Below are positions 10,592-24,735 of a stretch of 64,000 nt of DNA, piece after piece. Source of the DNA: Histoplasma ohiense (Eukaryota > Ascomycota > Eurotiomycetes > Onygenales > Ajellomycetaceae); the NCBI GenBank assembly GCA_017607445.1, contig JAEVHH010000003.1, positions 2,232,001 to 2,296,000 of the forward strand, written 5' to 3'. The stretch's first letter is position 1, and every line of letters begins with the position of its first letter. The position numbers and the translations under genes were made by a program. Under the pieces are notes generated by a model that saw only the letters and a program-made list of their open reading frames with translations, searched no databases and was not told the DNA's origin.

Positions 10592-11139
10592 TTTTGTTTG
10601 TTTGTTTGTTTGTATTGATTTAACATCTCAGAGAGAACACGGGCAGTGCCTGTATTTCAGAAGCCTTTCAAAGAGCATGAAGACATGCTACACTGAAGAG
10701 ATTTCTATATACACAGAGAGAGAGAAAACAGAATTCAGATGACAATTCTTGAGAAGATTCAGCTCATTGAAAAGGATTTTTCTGAACTGTGCATTCACTT
10801 CTGATCTAATATATGGTCATTCATGATGAGGCTATAGTGTGGTTTCTGAGGGGATCACTGCTGCTGTGTCTGGAAGGCTTTATAGTGAATGAAGAGGAAT
10901 AACTCTCTTAATTGATTTAAGAACTATCTATACTTCTAACAATAGAAGAAAGACAGATAAGACAGACAAAAGAAAAAAGAAAAAATAAGTATTCTGAAAA
11001 GAAAAATAAAGAGAAGAGTGAAGAAAAGACTGTGTCATCTGTAACATCTTACAGTCATATAACTCAGCATAAGTTCAGAGAAAGAGAGAGAAGAGAGCAT
11101 GATTGAATCAGCATACAGACTGTACTGATTACACCACAG

Positions 11140-11395
11140 CTAGTTGAAATAGATGAGTCAATCATACTGATTGAATCATTTGCATCAGTTGAACTGATTG
11201 AACTGATTGAACTGATTGTATCAATTGTACCATTTGTACTGTTTGTACTGATTGAATCAGTTGAATCAATTGTACTATTTGTGCTGATTGAACTGATTGA
11301 GCTGATTATATCAATTGAACTGATTGTATCATTTATATCAATTGCATTGATTGAATTTATTGTACTGATTGAATCAGTTGTATCAGACATTGTGC
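11140..11395 (-). repeat. Tad-2 3' UTR minisatellite, 9-bp period
   Basis: An array of 9-mers such as atcagtaca and atcagttca in element orientation. It lies after the end of ORF2 and before the 3' tail. The open frame seen across it (Ser/Ile/Thr/Asn only) follows from the 9-bp period and is not taken as a gene. All four LINE copies carry the array with different unit order. Confidence 0.9.
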
Positions 11396-11439
11396 TATCT
11401 GTACCGCCTGTATAGACTTGGAACTGCTGTGGGGGGCTG

Positions 11440-14400
11440 TCAGATGATGTATGCTCAAACAGCTGTATTATCTCATACAGTACTGTATGTAAAACTGTGT
11501 GCAGTCAAGCAGCTCTATAAAGTCTGTAGAGATCAGAGACTCTAGATAGACAACAGCTGTTGTTCAATTGTGTAGCTGTGCTGCTGATCTCTTGAGTCAG
11601 TAAGAGAAGTGTCTCTATGAATGTTGACAGAGTATCAAATATTCTGAGCTTTTATTATATTCACAGACACAGATGAGTCTCACATCTGCATGCTGAAAAT
11701 ATCTGTGATATCAGAAGAAATTCTTATGAGAGAAGTGAAATACAAATCAGCAGTGAAAAGCATATCATAATATAATGAGCTCTGAAGAAGTTTTTATTTG
11801 ATATTCCACAGTCAATCTGCTGAATCTTCAGCTCTGATATCAGTCAGAGAGTTTTTCACAGACTCTGTTTTATTACTTGCACTCTATTTTTTGACTGAGC
11901 TGTTTGATCACTGTGTGAATCTCACTGACTGTGAGTATGATCTCAAGTCTATAGACTGAGACTGTAGTAGATGAGATCATCTGCTTAGTCAGACAGTCTG
12001 CTTTCTCATTGTCCTCTATTTTCATATACTCAGAAGCTCATTTCAGACTCATATTATATTGTCTGAGAAGTTCATGACAGTGGCTGTAGACTCAGTTTAA
12101 GAAAATCACTGCACTGTCTCATATATCTCAGATGACTGAGATGATGTCAAAGCAGAGTCAGATTCAAGAATTGATACTGTTATCTATAACACAGAGTAGA
12201 AGCTTCACTGCACACTCTAATACACAGCAGATATCAACTGTCTCAGTGTTGAAGATATATGATATAAAGTTCAGTGCAGCTGAAAAGTTGATCAGCTGTT
12301 TGTTTTTTTGATAAACTATAAAGTTATAGTTTACTCATCTGCTTTTGTCAAGAATCTGTTCTGATTCATCTGAGAAAATATATAAATCTGTTGAAGATTG
12401 ATTTTTTCATTATGTTTTGAATGTCTGAGCAGCACTTTTTTTATTTACATTCTCTGTGAAGTCTGTCTCACATCTCTCTGAGTAGTGTGGGATGATAAGT
12501 GTGGATCTATTGACTGCAGACAGCAGCACTTTCAACCTTTGAATCTTGATCTTCAAATACTGTCAGATTTCAGTCTCTCTTTCATATATGATCATTGAGA
12601 GAGCTATCTATAAAGTCAGTGAGTGTCTCTCATTTATTATCTGAAGTCTTATTGCAAAATGCATTTTGATCTTCTTCAGAGCTATCATTGCTGATAAGAG
12701 CTCAGCATCTCAGTATAGAGTTGCAATGAATATTGTATAGAAAACTGAAAGAATTTCTCTGACTGTCATAATAAATATCTTCTCAATTGTCTTCATATAC
12801 TATCTCAGACAGAAGCTGATCTCCTCACTTCTGTCTATATACTTTGCTGACTGTGTGCAGCTGTCATATCAGATCTCTGTGCTATAGAGCAGTGAGAGAA
12901 TTATGTAGATAGTGACTGTCTTCTACAGAGCATCTGCTGAAAGCTCATCTCTGATCTTCTCTAAATTTCAGATGTACTGAGTCACAGCTCTTGTTTTCTT
13001 TGCTCAGACAGAGATATATAGTCTTCAAATGAGTTTTCTGTCAAAGTATATACTCAGTCAGCAGAATACTGACTTCTATTCAGCTGAGACAGTGACAGAA
13101 TGTATGATCAGATTCTCTAATACAATCACTGATGATGTTTTATTATATTACTTTCTTATGAAATGAATCATCTTAAATTTCTCTGATGTAAAGATCATTT
13201 TGTTTGTCTTCTCTCATCTCAGAATACTCTGTATATCATGACTGAGAAGAGTAGTATTGTTGTTAGATGAGTGTGTAGTCTGTCAAATATTCAGATCATC
13301 TGTATAGTCAAATCACAATTTCAGATTCTGTCACAGCAGCTCTGTCAGATACAGAAGAAATAGTATTGATGATAGAGAAGATCTTTGTAATATACTACAT
13401 TGCATCTAATGTGCTGCTGTAGTGATTCTCTTCAGCTGAATCTGAGCTCTGTATTCAGTGAGAAAGCTGTTAATAAGTTGTAGCAGCTTGCATAATCATC
13501 TCTGTTGCATCATTCACTGAAGCAGCTGTCTACACAGCACAGCATCAAAGACACTCTGCATATTTATTATAATTATGAATATCTTCTTGTTTTGTGTAAA
13601 GACTGTCTTTATTTTATGAGTGAAAGCAGCTATCAGATTCATTGCAGATCATCTGAGCAGCATCTCTTCATACTGCAAGCTGACTATATCATGAATGAGT
13701 ATTGTATACATCAGTCATCTTATAACAATGCATTTCAGTCTTTTGAAGATTATTGAGAGAAAAGTAATGAATCTTTAGAAATGAACTGAGCTTCTGTCTC
13801 TCTTATCTATCTTAAGTATCATTGTCATCTCTGTCAGCTTTCAGATTTGTGAAAAGTGGCAGAGCTGAAGACAGCAGTTGTATAGCTGCTGTATAAAAAG
13901 AGATATATACTATCAGTATATCTTGAGCAGCTGTACTGTGATTTCATCTATATCTGAAAAGATACTCTGTACTTCAATGATATTGTGCTCTATCTTCTTC
14001 ATTTCAATCTGAGAATCTCAGAGCAGGTTTTTCATACTACTTCAGTGCTCATAATTCAGTGAGTTGTATTTCAGATCATCAGCTGAGTTGTATCACTTCA
14101 GAATAATTTGCTGAAATATCTCAGCTTTGACAGCTGTCTCTTCTATAATCTGATTCTCAATCATCAGAGAGAGTGCTCTGAGATTGAGTTTCAGTTTATA
14201 TCATACTATCACTCAGTACAGATCTCTGTCATCTTTGATTTTATTGATTATCTGTCTTCAATATGCATGCTTGATCTTGTGCACTGTGTTCTTGAACTGA
14301 TGTTTTATGATCTCTGTCTGATGAGTGATGAGCTTTTGATGCACTTTTTAACAGTCTGCTGTTCATCAGAGAGCTGTAGTCTGTCTCTATTGCACTGACT

Positions 14401-15490
14401 TACTGACTATCTGAGCTGCAGTTAGAAGATTTTGAATAAAGCATCAGATCAGATTATCAAACTGTGCTGCATTCTCAACTCTATCTGAATAAGATATATT
14501 CATTATGAAATCTCTAACAAGATCTGTAAAAGACTTCAGCTGAGAGTCTGTAATTTTGATCTGAGCTCTGCTCTGCTGTGTCTGAAATATTGTCAGCAGT
14601 ATAGTAATTATAGATTGATGATCTGAGCTGCAGTGTAAATCTTGACACACTGAAGTGAAAGTAAAAATTATATTGAAGAAGATGAGATCAATTATATGAT
14701 CTGCTGTATGAATTGAAACATCTATCTCTTTCACAAAGTTCATTTAATGTTCACTGACTCACTGAACAAGCTTCTCTCCTCAGTGCAGATTCACTATCTC
14801 TGATTCAAAAACATCATATTATATATTGAAATCCTCATTTATCAGACAGTGGACTGATGAATTCAAATTGATCAGATAGTCTATAACTGTGTCTGTCTCA
14901 GACTGTCTGTACACATTGAGAATGTAGCAGTCATTGATACTGATTCACAGCAGATCTCTGTTTTACACAGATCAGTGTTGCTGTGTTTTTATCTTTGAAT
15001 TTTTGTATATATATATCATAACTCAGAGTCTCTTCTTCTCTCATTGTTTCAGATTAGTATCATCTCAGCAGTCTATAAATACAAAGTACTCATATGCTGA
15101 GTGATTAGAAGTTTTGATGTCAGAGTGTGTGTAAGATTTCTGTATACAGATCATTTTACAGTTCTATTTAAAAGCAAGCTGTAGAGCTGCTGTGTGATAA
15201 AGAGCTGTTCTGACTGTATTTGCTCAGAAGATCTGTAGAGAATGATTTTTCTACTGATTGTTTCTACAGCATCAGCTGTATCATTGATATTGATGTTTTA
15301 GTATAAAAAGTTACTTGATGAGCTGCTGTCAAAGTTTATCTACAGAATAAGATTGAAGAGTCTCAGATCTGTTGTCTGTATACTGAGATTAGACTATTTT
15401 TTGACTGTTTGACTGTGCTGTTACTCTGCTGTGTGAACTGATTGTTGTCTGATGTAGATCATCTGTCAGATGGCATTTTCTTCACTAATA
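11440..15490 (-). pseudogene. Tad-2 ORF2 remnant (endonuclease, RT, RNase H)
   Basis: ORF2 of a Tad1-type LINE would nick the target and copy RNA in place. In minus orientation: the endonuclease C-terminus with the S-D-H triplet is in 14444-14743; RT carries Y-T-D-D at 13295-13306; the RNase H and C-terminal Cys/His region lie at about 11500-12500. Trp codons are TGA and many frames are broken, so it is inactive. Confidence 0.88.
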
Positions 15491-15499
15491 AAGCTCTGA

Positions 15500-17035
15500 A
15501 TAGTCACTCACTTGCAGAATGCTAGCTCAGTGAGCTGTGTTGACTGAGTTGATTGAGTAAATGATGTAGATATCATCACTGCAATCATTGATACTGACTG
15601 TGTTAATAATGATTGCTGCTTCTGAGCATCTCTGTGACATCTATTATCAAGACAGCAGACAGCTGTTAGCTTCTTTTGAGTTAGACATCTAAGAATACTG
15701 TTCATGCATCTGAGTGCAGCAGAGCAGTGCTGATACTCAGCTGAGTAGAGTTGACAGTAGTTGATATACTGTGATACTCTTTTACATTTCATTTCTGTTG
15801 ATCTCTCATGCTGGCTTGTGAGCTCACTGCAGTTGAAGCATCTCATCAGTTGTGTATACTTTGATAAATAGCAGTATCTCTGACATTCTGAATCATATTT
15901 CACTGTCAGAGATCTTTTCTCAATGAGTCTGATTCTCTCACTGATATTGAAGAGTGAGAAGTCTTTCATTAGAGTGAGAAAAGAAACAATTCATGTAATC
16001 TTCTTTATTTTGAAATTCACTTCATGTTGTGAGAGTTAACAGCTCACTGATTTTATCTTTGTCTGAGTCAGAATCTCTCTCTCAATTATCTTGTCTATAG
16101 AGATTCTTATCTCTTCTCAGTTCTGAATAAATTCCAGAATCTCAGAAACAGTATAATTGTATCACCACTCTGATAGTTGAATCTCTGTGATGTCAAGAAT
16201 TTCACAGAGAGTAGTCACTGTCTTCTCAGTGATCAGAGTATTGTATATATCTCTGTTGTTTGATATAATCACTCAATCTGTTCTGATGAACTTCATCTTT
16301 GACATATTAGTCATATTTCTCACTCTCTGAATGTTTGCAACAATCATCTGCTGCACAGTATATGACTGCAGCTGAGTAATCTGTTTCTCTGATTGAAGAA
16401 TGATCAGAATTTATGAATTCTTCTACTGCTTTGTGTTCTCTGTAAAGCTTTTTAATTGACTGATGTTCTTGAGCTGCAGACTGGCTTCACTAGCTCTGTC
16501 AGCTGAGAAAGCTGTAGTTTTGATAGAGATAGCTTTAAAGAAAGCAGAGTTTTTCCTCTTCTGCACAATGCTCATTCAGATAGTTGACTCTCTCACAGTT
16601 GTCTTCACTGAATTTGACTATAAATGAATATTCAGAGTAGTATTTTCTCTCAGAGTTGATGCTGTGCTCAGATCTGCTATCATATATATAATGAATCTTT
16701 CACAGAAGATTTGAATAAAGTTCTGACTGACTGACTATTTCTTCTTTTCAACTCAGCTATTCAGAGTTTTTGTCAATCTGATGAGAATTTTCTGCTGTAG
16801 ATTCTATTACTATTGAGTCTTCTCAAACTGCTTCTACAGCTGAGAGATGACTGTGAGAATACTGTCACTAATTTTTTTGAAAACTGAAGAAGACATTGTA
16901 ACAGTCTTTCTCTGTCTCTTATCAGTCTTTTCAGTAACAAAATTGACTGATGATTTCAGTTTCAGTGATCTGATGTAGGCTGTATCAATGTTCTTGAGTG
17001 AATAGAAGAGTATTGAGAGCTCCATGATCACTCAA
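15500..17035 (-). pseudogene. Tad-2 ORF1 (Gag-like), proximal copy
   Basis: ORF1 is an RNA-binding protein of the LINE particle. It starts near 17031 (M-E-L-S-...), has a Gln-rich coiled-coil-like stretch near 16840, and a Cys/His-rich zinc-knuckle region in the open segment 15508-15969 (C-x2-C ... C-x2-C ... H-x2-C pattern). It sits upstream of ORF2 as in Tad1. The frame is broken. Confidence 0.85.
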
Positions 17036-17176
17036 TCTATACAGTACACACACATAGAGTAATCACAGAGAGTATATGATGATATTGAACAGATTGAAGG
17101 GTTAAAATTATACAAAAAACAGTTGAAAAAGTGGAAAATTCAAATGTATCTCTATATTTATGAGTAGTTGTAAGGA

Positions 17177-18720
17177 TGCATCTCAGTGATCTATGAGTGC
17201 AAAGCACTCATATGCTGAGTGATTAGAAGTCTTGATATCAGAGTGTGTGTAAGGCTTCTGTATACAGATCACTTTACAGCTCTGCTCAAAAGTAAGCTGT
17301 AGAGCTGCTGTGTGACAGAAAGCTGTTCTGATTGTATTTATTCAAAAGATCTGCAGAGAGTGATTTTTCTACTGATTGTTTCTGCAGTATCAGTTACATC
17401 ACTGATGTTAATGTTCTAGTATGAGAAGTCATTTGATGAGCTGCTGTCAAAGTTTATCTATAAAATGAAATTGAAGAGTTTCAGATCTGTCATCTGCATG
17501 CTGAGACTAGACTACTTTTTGACTGCTTGACTGTGCTGTCACTATACTGTACAAGCTGAGCATTGCTTGATACAGATCATCTATCAGATGATATTTTCTT
17601 CACTGATGAAGCTCTGAGTAGTCATCTGCTTGTGAGATGCTAGTCTGATGAGCTGTGTTGACTGAGTTGATTGAATGAATGATATAGATATCATTACTGT
17701 GATTATTGATGCTGATTGTGTTGATGATGATTGTCACTTCTGAGCATCTCTGTGATATCTGTTGTCAAGACAGTAGACAGCTGCTAGCTTCTTTTGAGTT
17801 AGATGTCTGAGAATGTTATTCATATATCTGAATGCAGCAGAGCAGTGCTGATGCTCAGCTGAGTAAAATTGACAGTAGTTGACACACTGTGATACTCTCT
17901 TACACTTCACATCTATTGATCTTTTATACTGACTTGTGAGCTTGCTGCAGTTGGAGCATCTCATCAGTTATATATATTTTGATGAATAGTAGTATCTCTG
18001 ATATTCTGAGTTATATCTCACTGTCAGTGGTCTTTTCTCAATGAGTCTGGCTCTCTCACTGATATTGAAGAGTGAGAAGTCTTTCACTGAGATGAGAAAG
18101 AAAACAATTCATGTAATCTTTCTCATTTTGAGATTCACTTCATATTATAAGAGTCAACAGCTCACTGATTTTATCTTTGTCTGAGTCAGAATCTCTTTCT
18201 CAATCATTTTATCTGTGAGAATTCTTGTTTCTTCTCAGTTCTGAATAAATTCTGAGATCTCTGAGACAGTATAATTGTATCACTGCTCTGATAGTCAGAT
18301 CTCTGTGATGTTAAGAACTTCACAGAGAGTAGTCACTGTTTTCTCAATGATCAGAGTATTGTGTATATCTCTGTTGCTTGATGTGATTGCTCAATCTGTT
18401 CTGATGAGCTTCATCTTCAATATATTAGCCATATTCTTCATTCTCTGAATGTTTGCAATGATCATCTGCTGCACAGTATATGACTGCAGCTGAGCAATTC
18501 ATTTCTCTAACTGAAGAGTGATGAGAATTCATGAATTCTTCTGCTGCTTTTTGTTCTCTGTGAAGCTTCTTGACTGACTGATGTTCTTGAGCTGCAGACT
18601 GACTTCACTAGCTCTGTCAGCTGAGAAAGCTGCAGTCTTGATAGAAGTAGCTTCAGAAAAAGCAGAATTTTTCCTCTTCTGTATAATACTCATTCAGATA
18701 GTTGACTCTCTTGCAGTCAT
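17177..18720 (-). pseudogene. Tad-2 duplicated 5' half: ORF1 copy, distal (part 1)
   Basis: This repeats the sequence of 15061-16600. It begins at catctcag (17179), the same position inside ORF2 as 15061, and carries a second ORF1 zinc-knuckle segment at 17734-17964. It is cut at 18720 by Tad-3 and continues at 25418. The two tandem copies differ mainly by C/T and G/A exchanges. Confidence 0.85.
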
Positions 18721-18864
18721 TCTTACAACTACTCATAAACATAGAGGTACATTTGAATTTTTCCATTTTCTAACTGTTTTTTGTATAATTTTAACCCTTC
18801 AACCCATTCAACATCATTGCACACTCTCTATGATTACTCTATATGTGTGTACTGCACAGGTTGA

Positions 18865-20390
18865 GTGGTTATGGAGCTCTCAATGTTCTCTCATTCACTC
18901 AAGAATATTGACACAGTCTATATCAGATCACTGAAGCTGAAGTCATCAGTCAATTTTGTTACTGAAAAGACTGATAAGAGACAGAGAAAGACTGTTACAA
19001 TGTCTTCTTCAGCTTTCAAAAAAGTCAGTGATAGTATTCTCACAGCTATCTCTCAGCTACAGAAACAGTTTGAGAAGACTCAACAGCAACAGAATCTGTA
19101 GCAGAAGATTCTCATCAGATTGATAAAAACTCTGAACAGCTGAATTGAGAAGAAGAAATAGTCAGTCAGTCAGAACTTTGCTCAAGTCTTCTGTGAAAGA
19201 TTGATTGTATATATAACAGCAGATCTGAATGCAGCATCAACTCTGAGAGAGAGTGCTGTCTCAGACACTCACTCACAGTCAAATTCAGCAAAGACAACTG
19301 TAAGAAAATCAATTATCTGAGTGAATATCATACAGAAGAGAAAAAATTCTGCTCTCTCTAAAGCTATCTCTGTCAAGACTACAGTTTTCTCAGTTGACAG
19401 AGCTAGTGAAGTCAGTCTGCAGCTCAAGAACATCAGTCAGTCAAGAAGTCTCACAGAGAGTACAAAATAGTAGAAGAATTTACAAGTTCTTATCATTCTT
19501 CAGTCAGAAAAATGAATCACTCAGCTGCAGTCATATACTGTGCAGCAGATGATTATTGCAAACATTCAGAGAATGAGAGATATAGCTAATATATTAAAAA
19601 TAAAGCTTATCAAAATAGATTGAGCAATCACATCAAACAACAGAGATATATATGATGTTCTGATTACTGAGAAGACAGTAACTACTCTCTGTAAAGTTCT
19701 TGACATCACAGAGATTCAGTTATCAGAGTAGTGATACAATTATACTGTCTCAGAAGTTCTGAAATTTGTTCAGAACTGAGAAGAAATAAAAATTCTTATA
19801 GATAAAATAATTGAGAAAGAGATTCTGACTCAGACAAAGATAAAATCAGTGAGCTGTCAATTCTCATAATATGAAGTGAATTTCAAAATGAAGAAGATTA
19901 TATGAATTGTTTTCTTTCTCATCTCAGTGAAAGACTTCTCACTCTTCAATATCAGTAAGAGAATCAGACTTATTGAGAAAAGATCACTGACAGTGAGACA
20001 TGACTCAGAATATCAGAGATACTGTCATTTATCAAAGTGTGCACAACTGATGAGATGCTTCAACTGCAGCAAACTCACAAGTCAGCATAAAACATCAATA
20101 AATGTGAAGTATAAGAGAGCATCACAGTGTGTCAATTGCTGTCAACTCTACTCAGCTGAACATCAGCACTGCTCTGCTGTACTCAGATGTGTGAATAGCA
20201 TTTTCAGACATCTAACTCAAAAGAAGCTAGCAGCTGTTCACTGTCTTAACAACAGATATCACAGAGATACTCAGAAGCAGCAATCATTATCAACACAGTC
20301 AACATCAATGATCACAGTGATGATATCTATATCATTTACTCAATCAACTTAGTCAACACAGCTCACTGAGCTAGCACTCTGTAAGTGAAT
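18865..20390 (+). pseudogene. Tad-3 ORF1 (Gag-like)
   Basis: Opens at ATG 18865/18871 with a segment free of stops to 19101, including a Gln-rich coiled-coil-like end. The second open segment, 19927-20352, holds the zinc-knuckle region (C-F-N-C, then C-V-N-C-C and H-Q-H-C). TGA codons in between replace Trp or Arg. Product role: RNA binding and particle formation, by analogy with Tad1 ORF1. Confidence 0.85.
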
Positions 20391-23300
20391 GACTACTCAG
20401 AGCTTCATCAGTGAAGAGAACATCATCTGACAGATGACTCACATCAGACAACACTCAGCTTACACAGCAGAGTGACAGTATAGTCAAGTAGTCAAAAAGC
20501 AGTCTAATCTCAATATACAGACAACAGATCTGAAACTCTTCAATTTCATTTCATAGATAAACTTTGACAGCAGCTTATCAAATGACTTCTCATACTAAAA
20601 CATCAACATCAGCAATACAGCTGATATTATAGAAATAATTAGTAGAAAAATCACTCTCTGCAGATCTTCTGAGTAAATACAGTCAGAGCAGTTCTCTGTT
20701 ACACAGCAGTTCTACAGCTTGCTTTCAAACAGAGCTGTGAAGTGATCTGTATACAGAAGTCTTACACACACTCTGATATCAAAACTTTTAATCACTCAGC
20801 ATATGAGTGTTTTGTATTTATAGATCACTGAAATGACACTAATCTGAAGCAGTGAGAGAAGAAGAGGCCTCAGATCATGATATACATACATAAAAATTCA
20901 AAAATAAAAGCACAGCAACACTGATCTATGCAAAACAGAGATCTGCTGTGAATCAGTATCAATAACTGTCACATTCTCAATGTGTACAGACAGTCTGAGA
21001 CAGACACAGTTATAAACTATCTGATTAATTTAAGCTCATCAGCTCACTGTCTAGTAGATGAAGATTTCAATGTATAATATGATATCTTTGAATCAGAGAC
21101 AGTGAATCTGCACTGAGAAGAAGAGCTTATTCAGTGAATCAGTGAACACAGAATGAACTTTGTGAAAAAGATAGATATTTCAACTCATACAGCAGATCAT
21201 ATAATTGATTTCATCTTCTTCAATATAATCTTTGCTTTCACTTCAGTGCATCAAGATTTACACTGTAGCTCAGATCATCAGTCTATAATTACTATACTAT
21301 CAACAATATTTCAGACACAGCAGAGCAGAGCTCAGATTAAAATTATAGACTCTCAGCTGAAGCTCTTTGCAGATCTTATCAGAGATCTCATAATGAATAT
21401 ATTTTATTCAGATAGAGTTGAGAATACAGCACAGTTTGATGATCTGATTCAATACTTCACTCAGAATCTTCTGACTGCAGCTCAGACAGTCAGCAAATCA
21501 GTGCAATAAAAACAGACTACAGCTCTCTGATAAACAACAGACTGCTGAAGAGCATATTGATAGCTCATCACTCATCAGACAGAGACTGCAAAGCATCAGT
21601 TCAAGAACACAGTGTGCAAGATCAAGCATGTATATTGAAGACAGATAATCAATGAAATCAGAGATGACAGAGATCTGTATCAGATAATAGTATAACATAA
21701 GCTGAAACTCAATCTCAAAGCACTCTTTCTAATGATTGAAGATCAGATTATAGAAGAGACAGCTGTCAAAGCTGAGACATTTTGATAAATCATTCTGAAG
21801 TAATACAACTCAGTCAATGATCTGAAATACAATTCATTGAATGATGAGCACTGAAGTGGCATGAGAAATCTGCTCTAGAATTCTCAGATTAAGATGAAGA
21901 AGATAGAGCACAACATCATTGAAGTACAGAGTATCTCTTCAGACACAGATGAAATCACAGTATAGCTGCTCAAAATATACTAACAGTATATATCTCTTTT
22001 TATACAGCAGCTATACAACTGCTGCCTTCAGCTCTGTCACTTTCCACAAATCTGAAAACTGACAGAGATGACAATGATATTTAAAATAGATAAGAAAAAT
22101 AGAAGCTCAGTCTGCTTCTGAAGATTCATTACTCTTCTCTCAATAATCTTCAAAAGACTGAAATACATTGTTGCAAGACAACTGATGTACACAGCACTCA
22201 TTCATAATATAGTCAGTTTATAGTATGAAGAGATGCTGTTCAGACAATCTGCAATGAATCTGATAGCTGCTTTCACTCATGAAATGAAAACAGTCTTCAC
22301 ATAAAATAAGAAGATATTCATGATCACAATAAATGTACAGAGTGTCTTTGATACTGTGCTGTGCAGACAGCTGCTTCAGCAGATGACACAACAGAAATGA
22401 TCATACAAACTACTACAATTTATTGACAGTTTTCTCACTGAACACAGAGCTCAGATTCAGCTGAAGAGAATCATTACAGCAGTATATCAGATACAATGTA
22501 GTATATCACAGAAATCTTCTCTATTATCAATACTGTTTCTTCTGTATCTGACAGAGCTGCTGTGGCAGAATCTGAAATTATGCTTTGACTATACAGATGA
22601 TCTGAATATTTGACAGACTACACACTCATTTGACAGCAATGCTATTCTTCTCAGTCATGATATACAGAGTATTCTGAGATGAGAGAAGACAAACAAAATA
22701 ATCTTCACATCAGAGAAACTTGAGATAATCTATTTTATAAGAAAGCAATATAATGAAGCATTGTCAGTGATTGTGTCAGAGAATCTGATCATACACTCTG
22801 TCACTGTCTCAGCTGAACAGAAGTCAGTACTTCATTGATTGAATATATATTTTAACAGAAGATTTATCTGAAGATCATATATCTCTGTTCAGACAAAGAA
22901 GACAAGAACTGTGGCTCAGTATATTTGAAGTTTAGAGAAGATCAGAGATGAGTTCTCAGCAAATACTCTGCAGAAGACAGTCACTATCTGCATGATTTTC
23001 TTACTACTCTATAATACAGAAATCTGATACAGCAGTTGCATGCAGTCAGTAAAATACATGAGCAGAAGTGAGAAGATCAGCTTCTGTCTGAAATAGTATA
23101 TAAGAACAATTAAGAAAATGTTTATTATAACAGTCAGAGAAGTTCTTTCAGTTTTTCATACAACACTTATTACAACTCTATACTGAAATGCTGAGCTCTC
23201 ATCAGCAATGATAGCTCTGAAGAAGATCAAAATACATTTCACAATAAGACTTCAGATGATGAATGAGAGACACTCACTGACTTCACAAATAGCTTTTTCA

Positions 23301-24430
23301 ATAATCATATATAAAAAAGAGACTGAAACTCAGCAGTATCTGAAGATCAAGATTCAGAGATTAAAGATGCTGCTGTCTGCAGTCAATAGATTCACACTTG
23401 TCATTCCACACTACTCAGAGAGATGTGAGACAGATTCCACAGAGAATATAGACAAAAAAAATACTACTCAAGTATTTAAAAAATGATGAAGAAGTCAATC
23501 TTCAACAGATCTATATATTTTCTCAGATGAATCAGAACAGATTCTTAACAACAGCAGACAGATGAGTTATAACTTTATAGTCTATCAGAGAAACAAAGAG
23601 CTGATCAGCTTTTCAGCTGTATTGAGCTCTATATCATATATCTTCAACACTGAGACAGCTGATGTCTGCTGTGTATTAGAGTGTGCAGTGAAGCTTCTAC
23701 TCTGTATCATAGATGACAATATCAACTCTCAGATTTGATTCTGTTTTGACAACATCTCAGTCATCTGAGATATACAAGACAGTGCAGCAGTCTTCTCAAA
23801 CTGAGTCTACAGTCACTGTTACAAGCTTCTCAGACAATATAATATAAATCTGAAATGAGTCTCTGAGTATATGAGAATAGAGAGCAATGAGAAAGCAGAT
23901 TGTCTGACTAAGCAAGCAGTCTCATCTACTACAGTCTCAGTCTATAAACTCAAAATCATACTCACAGTCAGTGAGATCTGCACAGTGGCCAAGCAGCTCA
24001 GTCAAGAGACAGAGTGAGAGTGATGAAACAGAGTATGTAAAAAACTCTCTGACTGATATCAGAGCTGAAAATTCAGCAGACTGACTGTGAAATATTAAAT
24101 AAAGATCTCTTCAGAGCTCAGTATATTACAGTATACTCTTTATCACTGATTTACACTCTGTTTCTCTTATAAAGACTTCTTCTGATATCATAAACACTTT
24201 CAGCATGCAGATGTGAGGCTCATCTGTGTCTGTGAATACAATAATAACTCAGAACATTTGATACTCTGTCAATACTCACAGAGATACTTCTCTTACTGAC
24301 TCAAGATATCAGCAGCACAGCCATACAACTGAATAATAACTGTTGTCTATCTAGAGTCTCTGATCTCTATAGACTTTGTAGAACTGCTTGATTGTACACA
24401 GTTCTACACACAGTACTGCATGAGATAACA
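20391..24430 (+). pseudogene. Tad-3 ORF2 (endonuclease, RT, RNase H)
   Basis: The endonuclease C-terminal part is open at 21153-21509, with I-I-D-F...N and C-S-S-D-H, the metal-site triplet of the exonuclease/endonuclease/phosphatase fold. RT has Y-T-D-D at about 22590-22601. An RNase H with F-S-D...E and a final N-E-K-A-D-C-L-T-K block lies near 23520-23920. The Cys/His-rich C-terminus ends near 24430. Numerous TGA stops and frame shifts. Confidence 0.9.
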
Positions 24431-24494
24431 CAGCTGTTTGAATATACATCATCTGACAGCCCCCCACAGCAGTTTCAAGCCTATACAGACAGTA

Positions 24495-24735
24495 CAGATA
24501 GCAAAACATTCAGTACAACTGATTCAATCAGTACAATAGACTCAATCAATACAATCAATACAAACAGTACAATCAGTTCAATCAGTACAATCAACTCAAT
24601 CAGTTCAATCAGTACAAACAGTACAATCAGTTCAATCAATTCAATCAGTACAAACAGTACAATTGATACAATTGATGCAATTGATTCAATCAGTTCAATC
24701 AGTTCAATCAGTTCAACTGATGTGAATGATTAAAT
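24495..24735 (+). repeat. Tad-3 3' UTR minisatellite, 9-bp period
   Basis: Runs of atcagtaca, atcagttca and aacagtaca, followed by 3' UTR and the tail. Homologous to arrays at 11140-11395, 28262-28475 and 55230-55470. An open frame across it is a by-product of the period. Confidence 0.9.

Noticed and set aside
11064..11390. Open frame of 108 residues rich in Ser, Ile, Thr and Asn, as a possible secreted or structural protein
   Set aside because: It spans the 9-bp minisatellite of the LINE 3' UTR. A period divisible by three without stops yields such frames on both strands.
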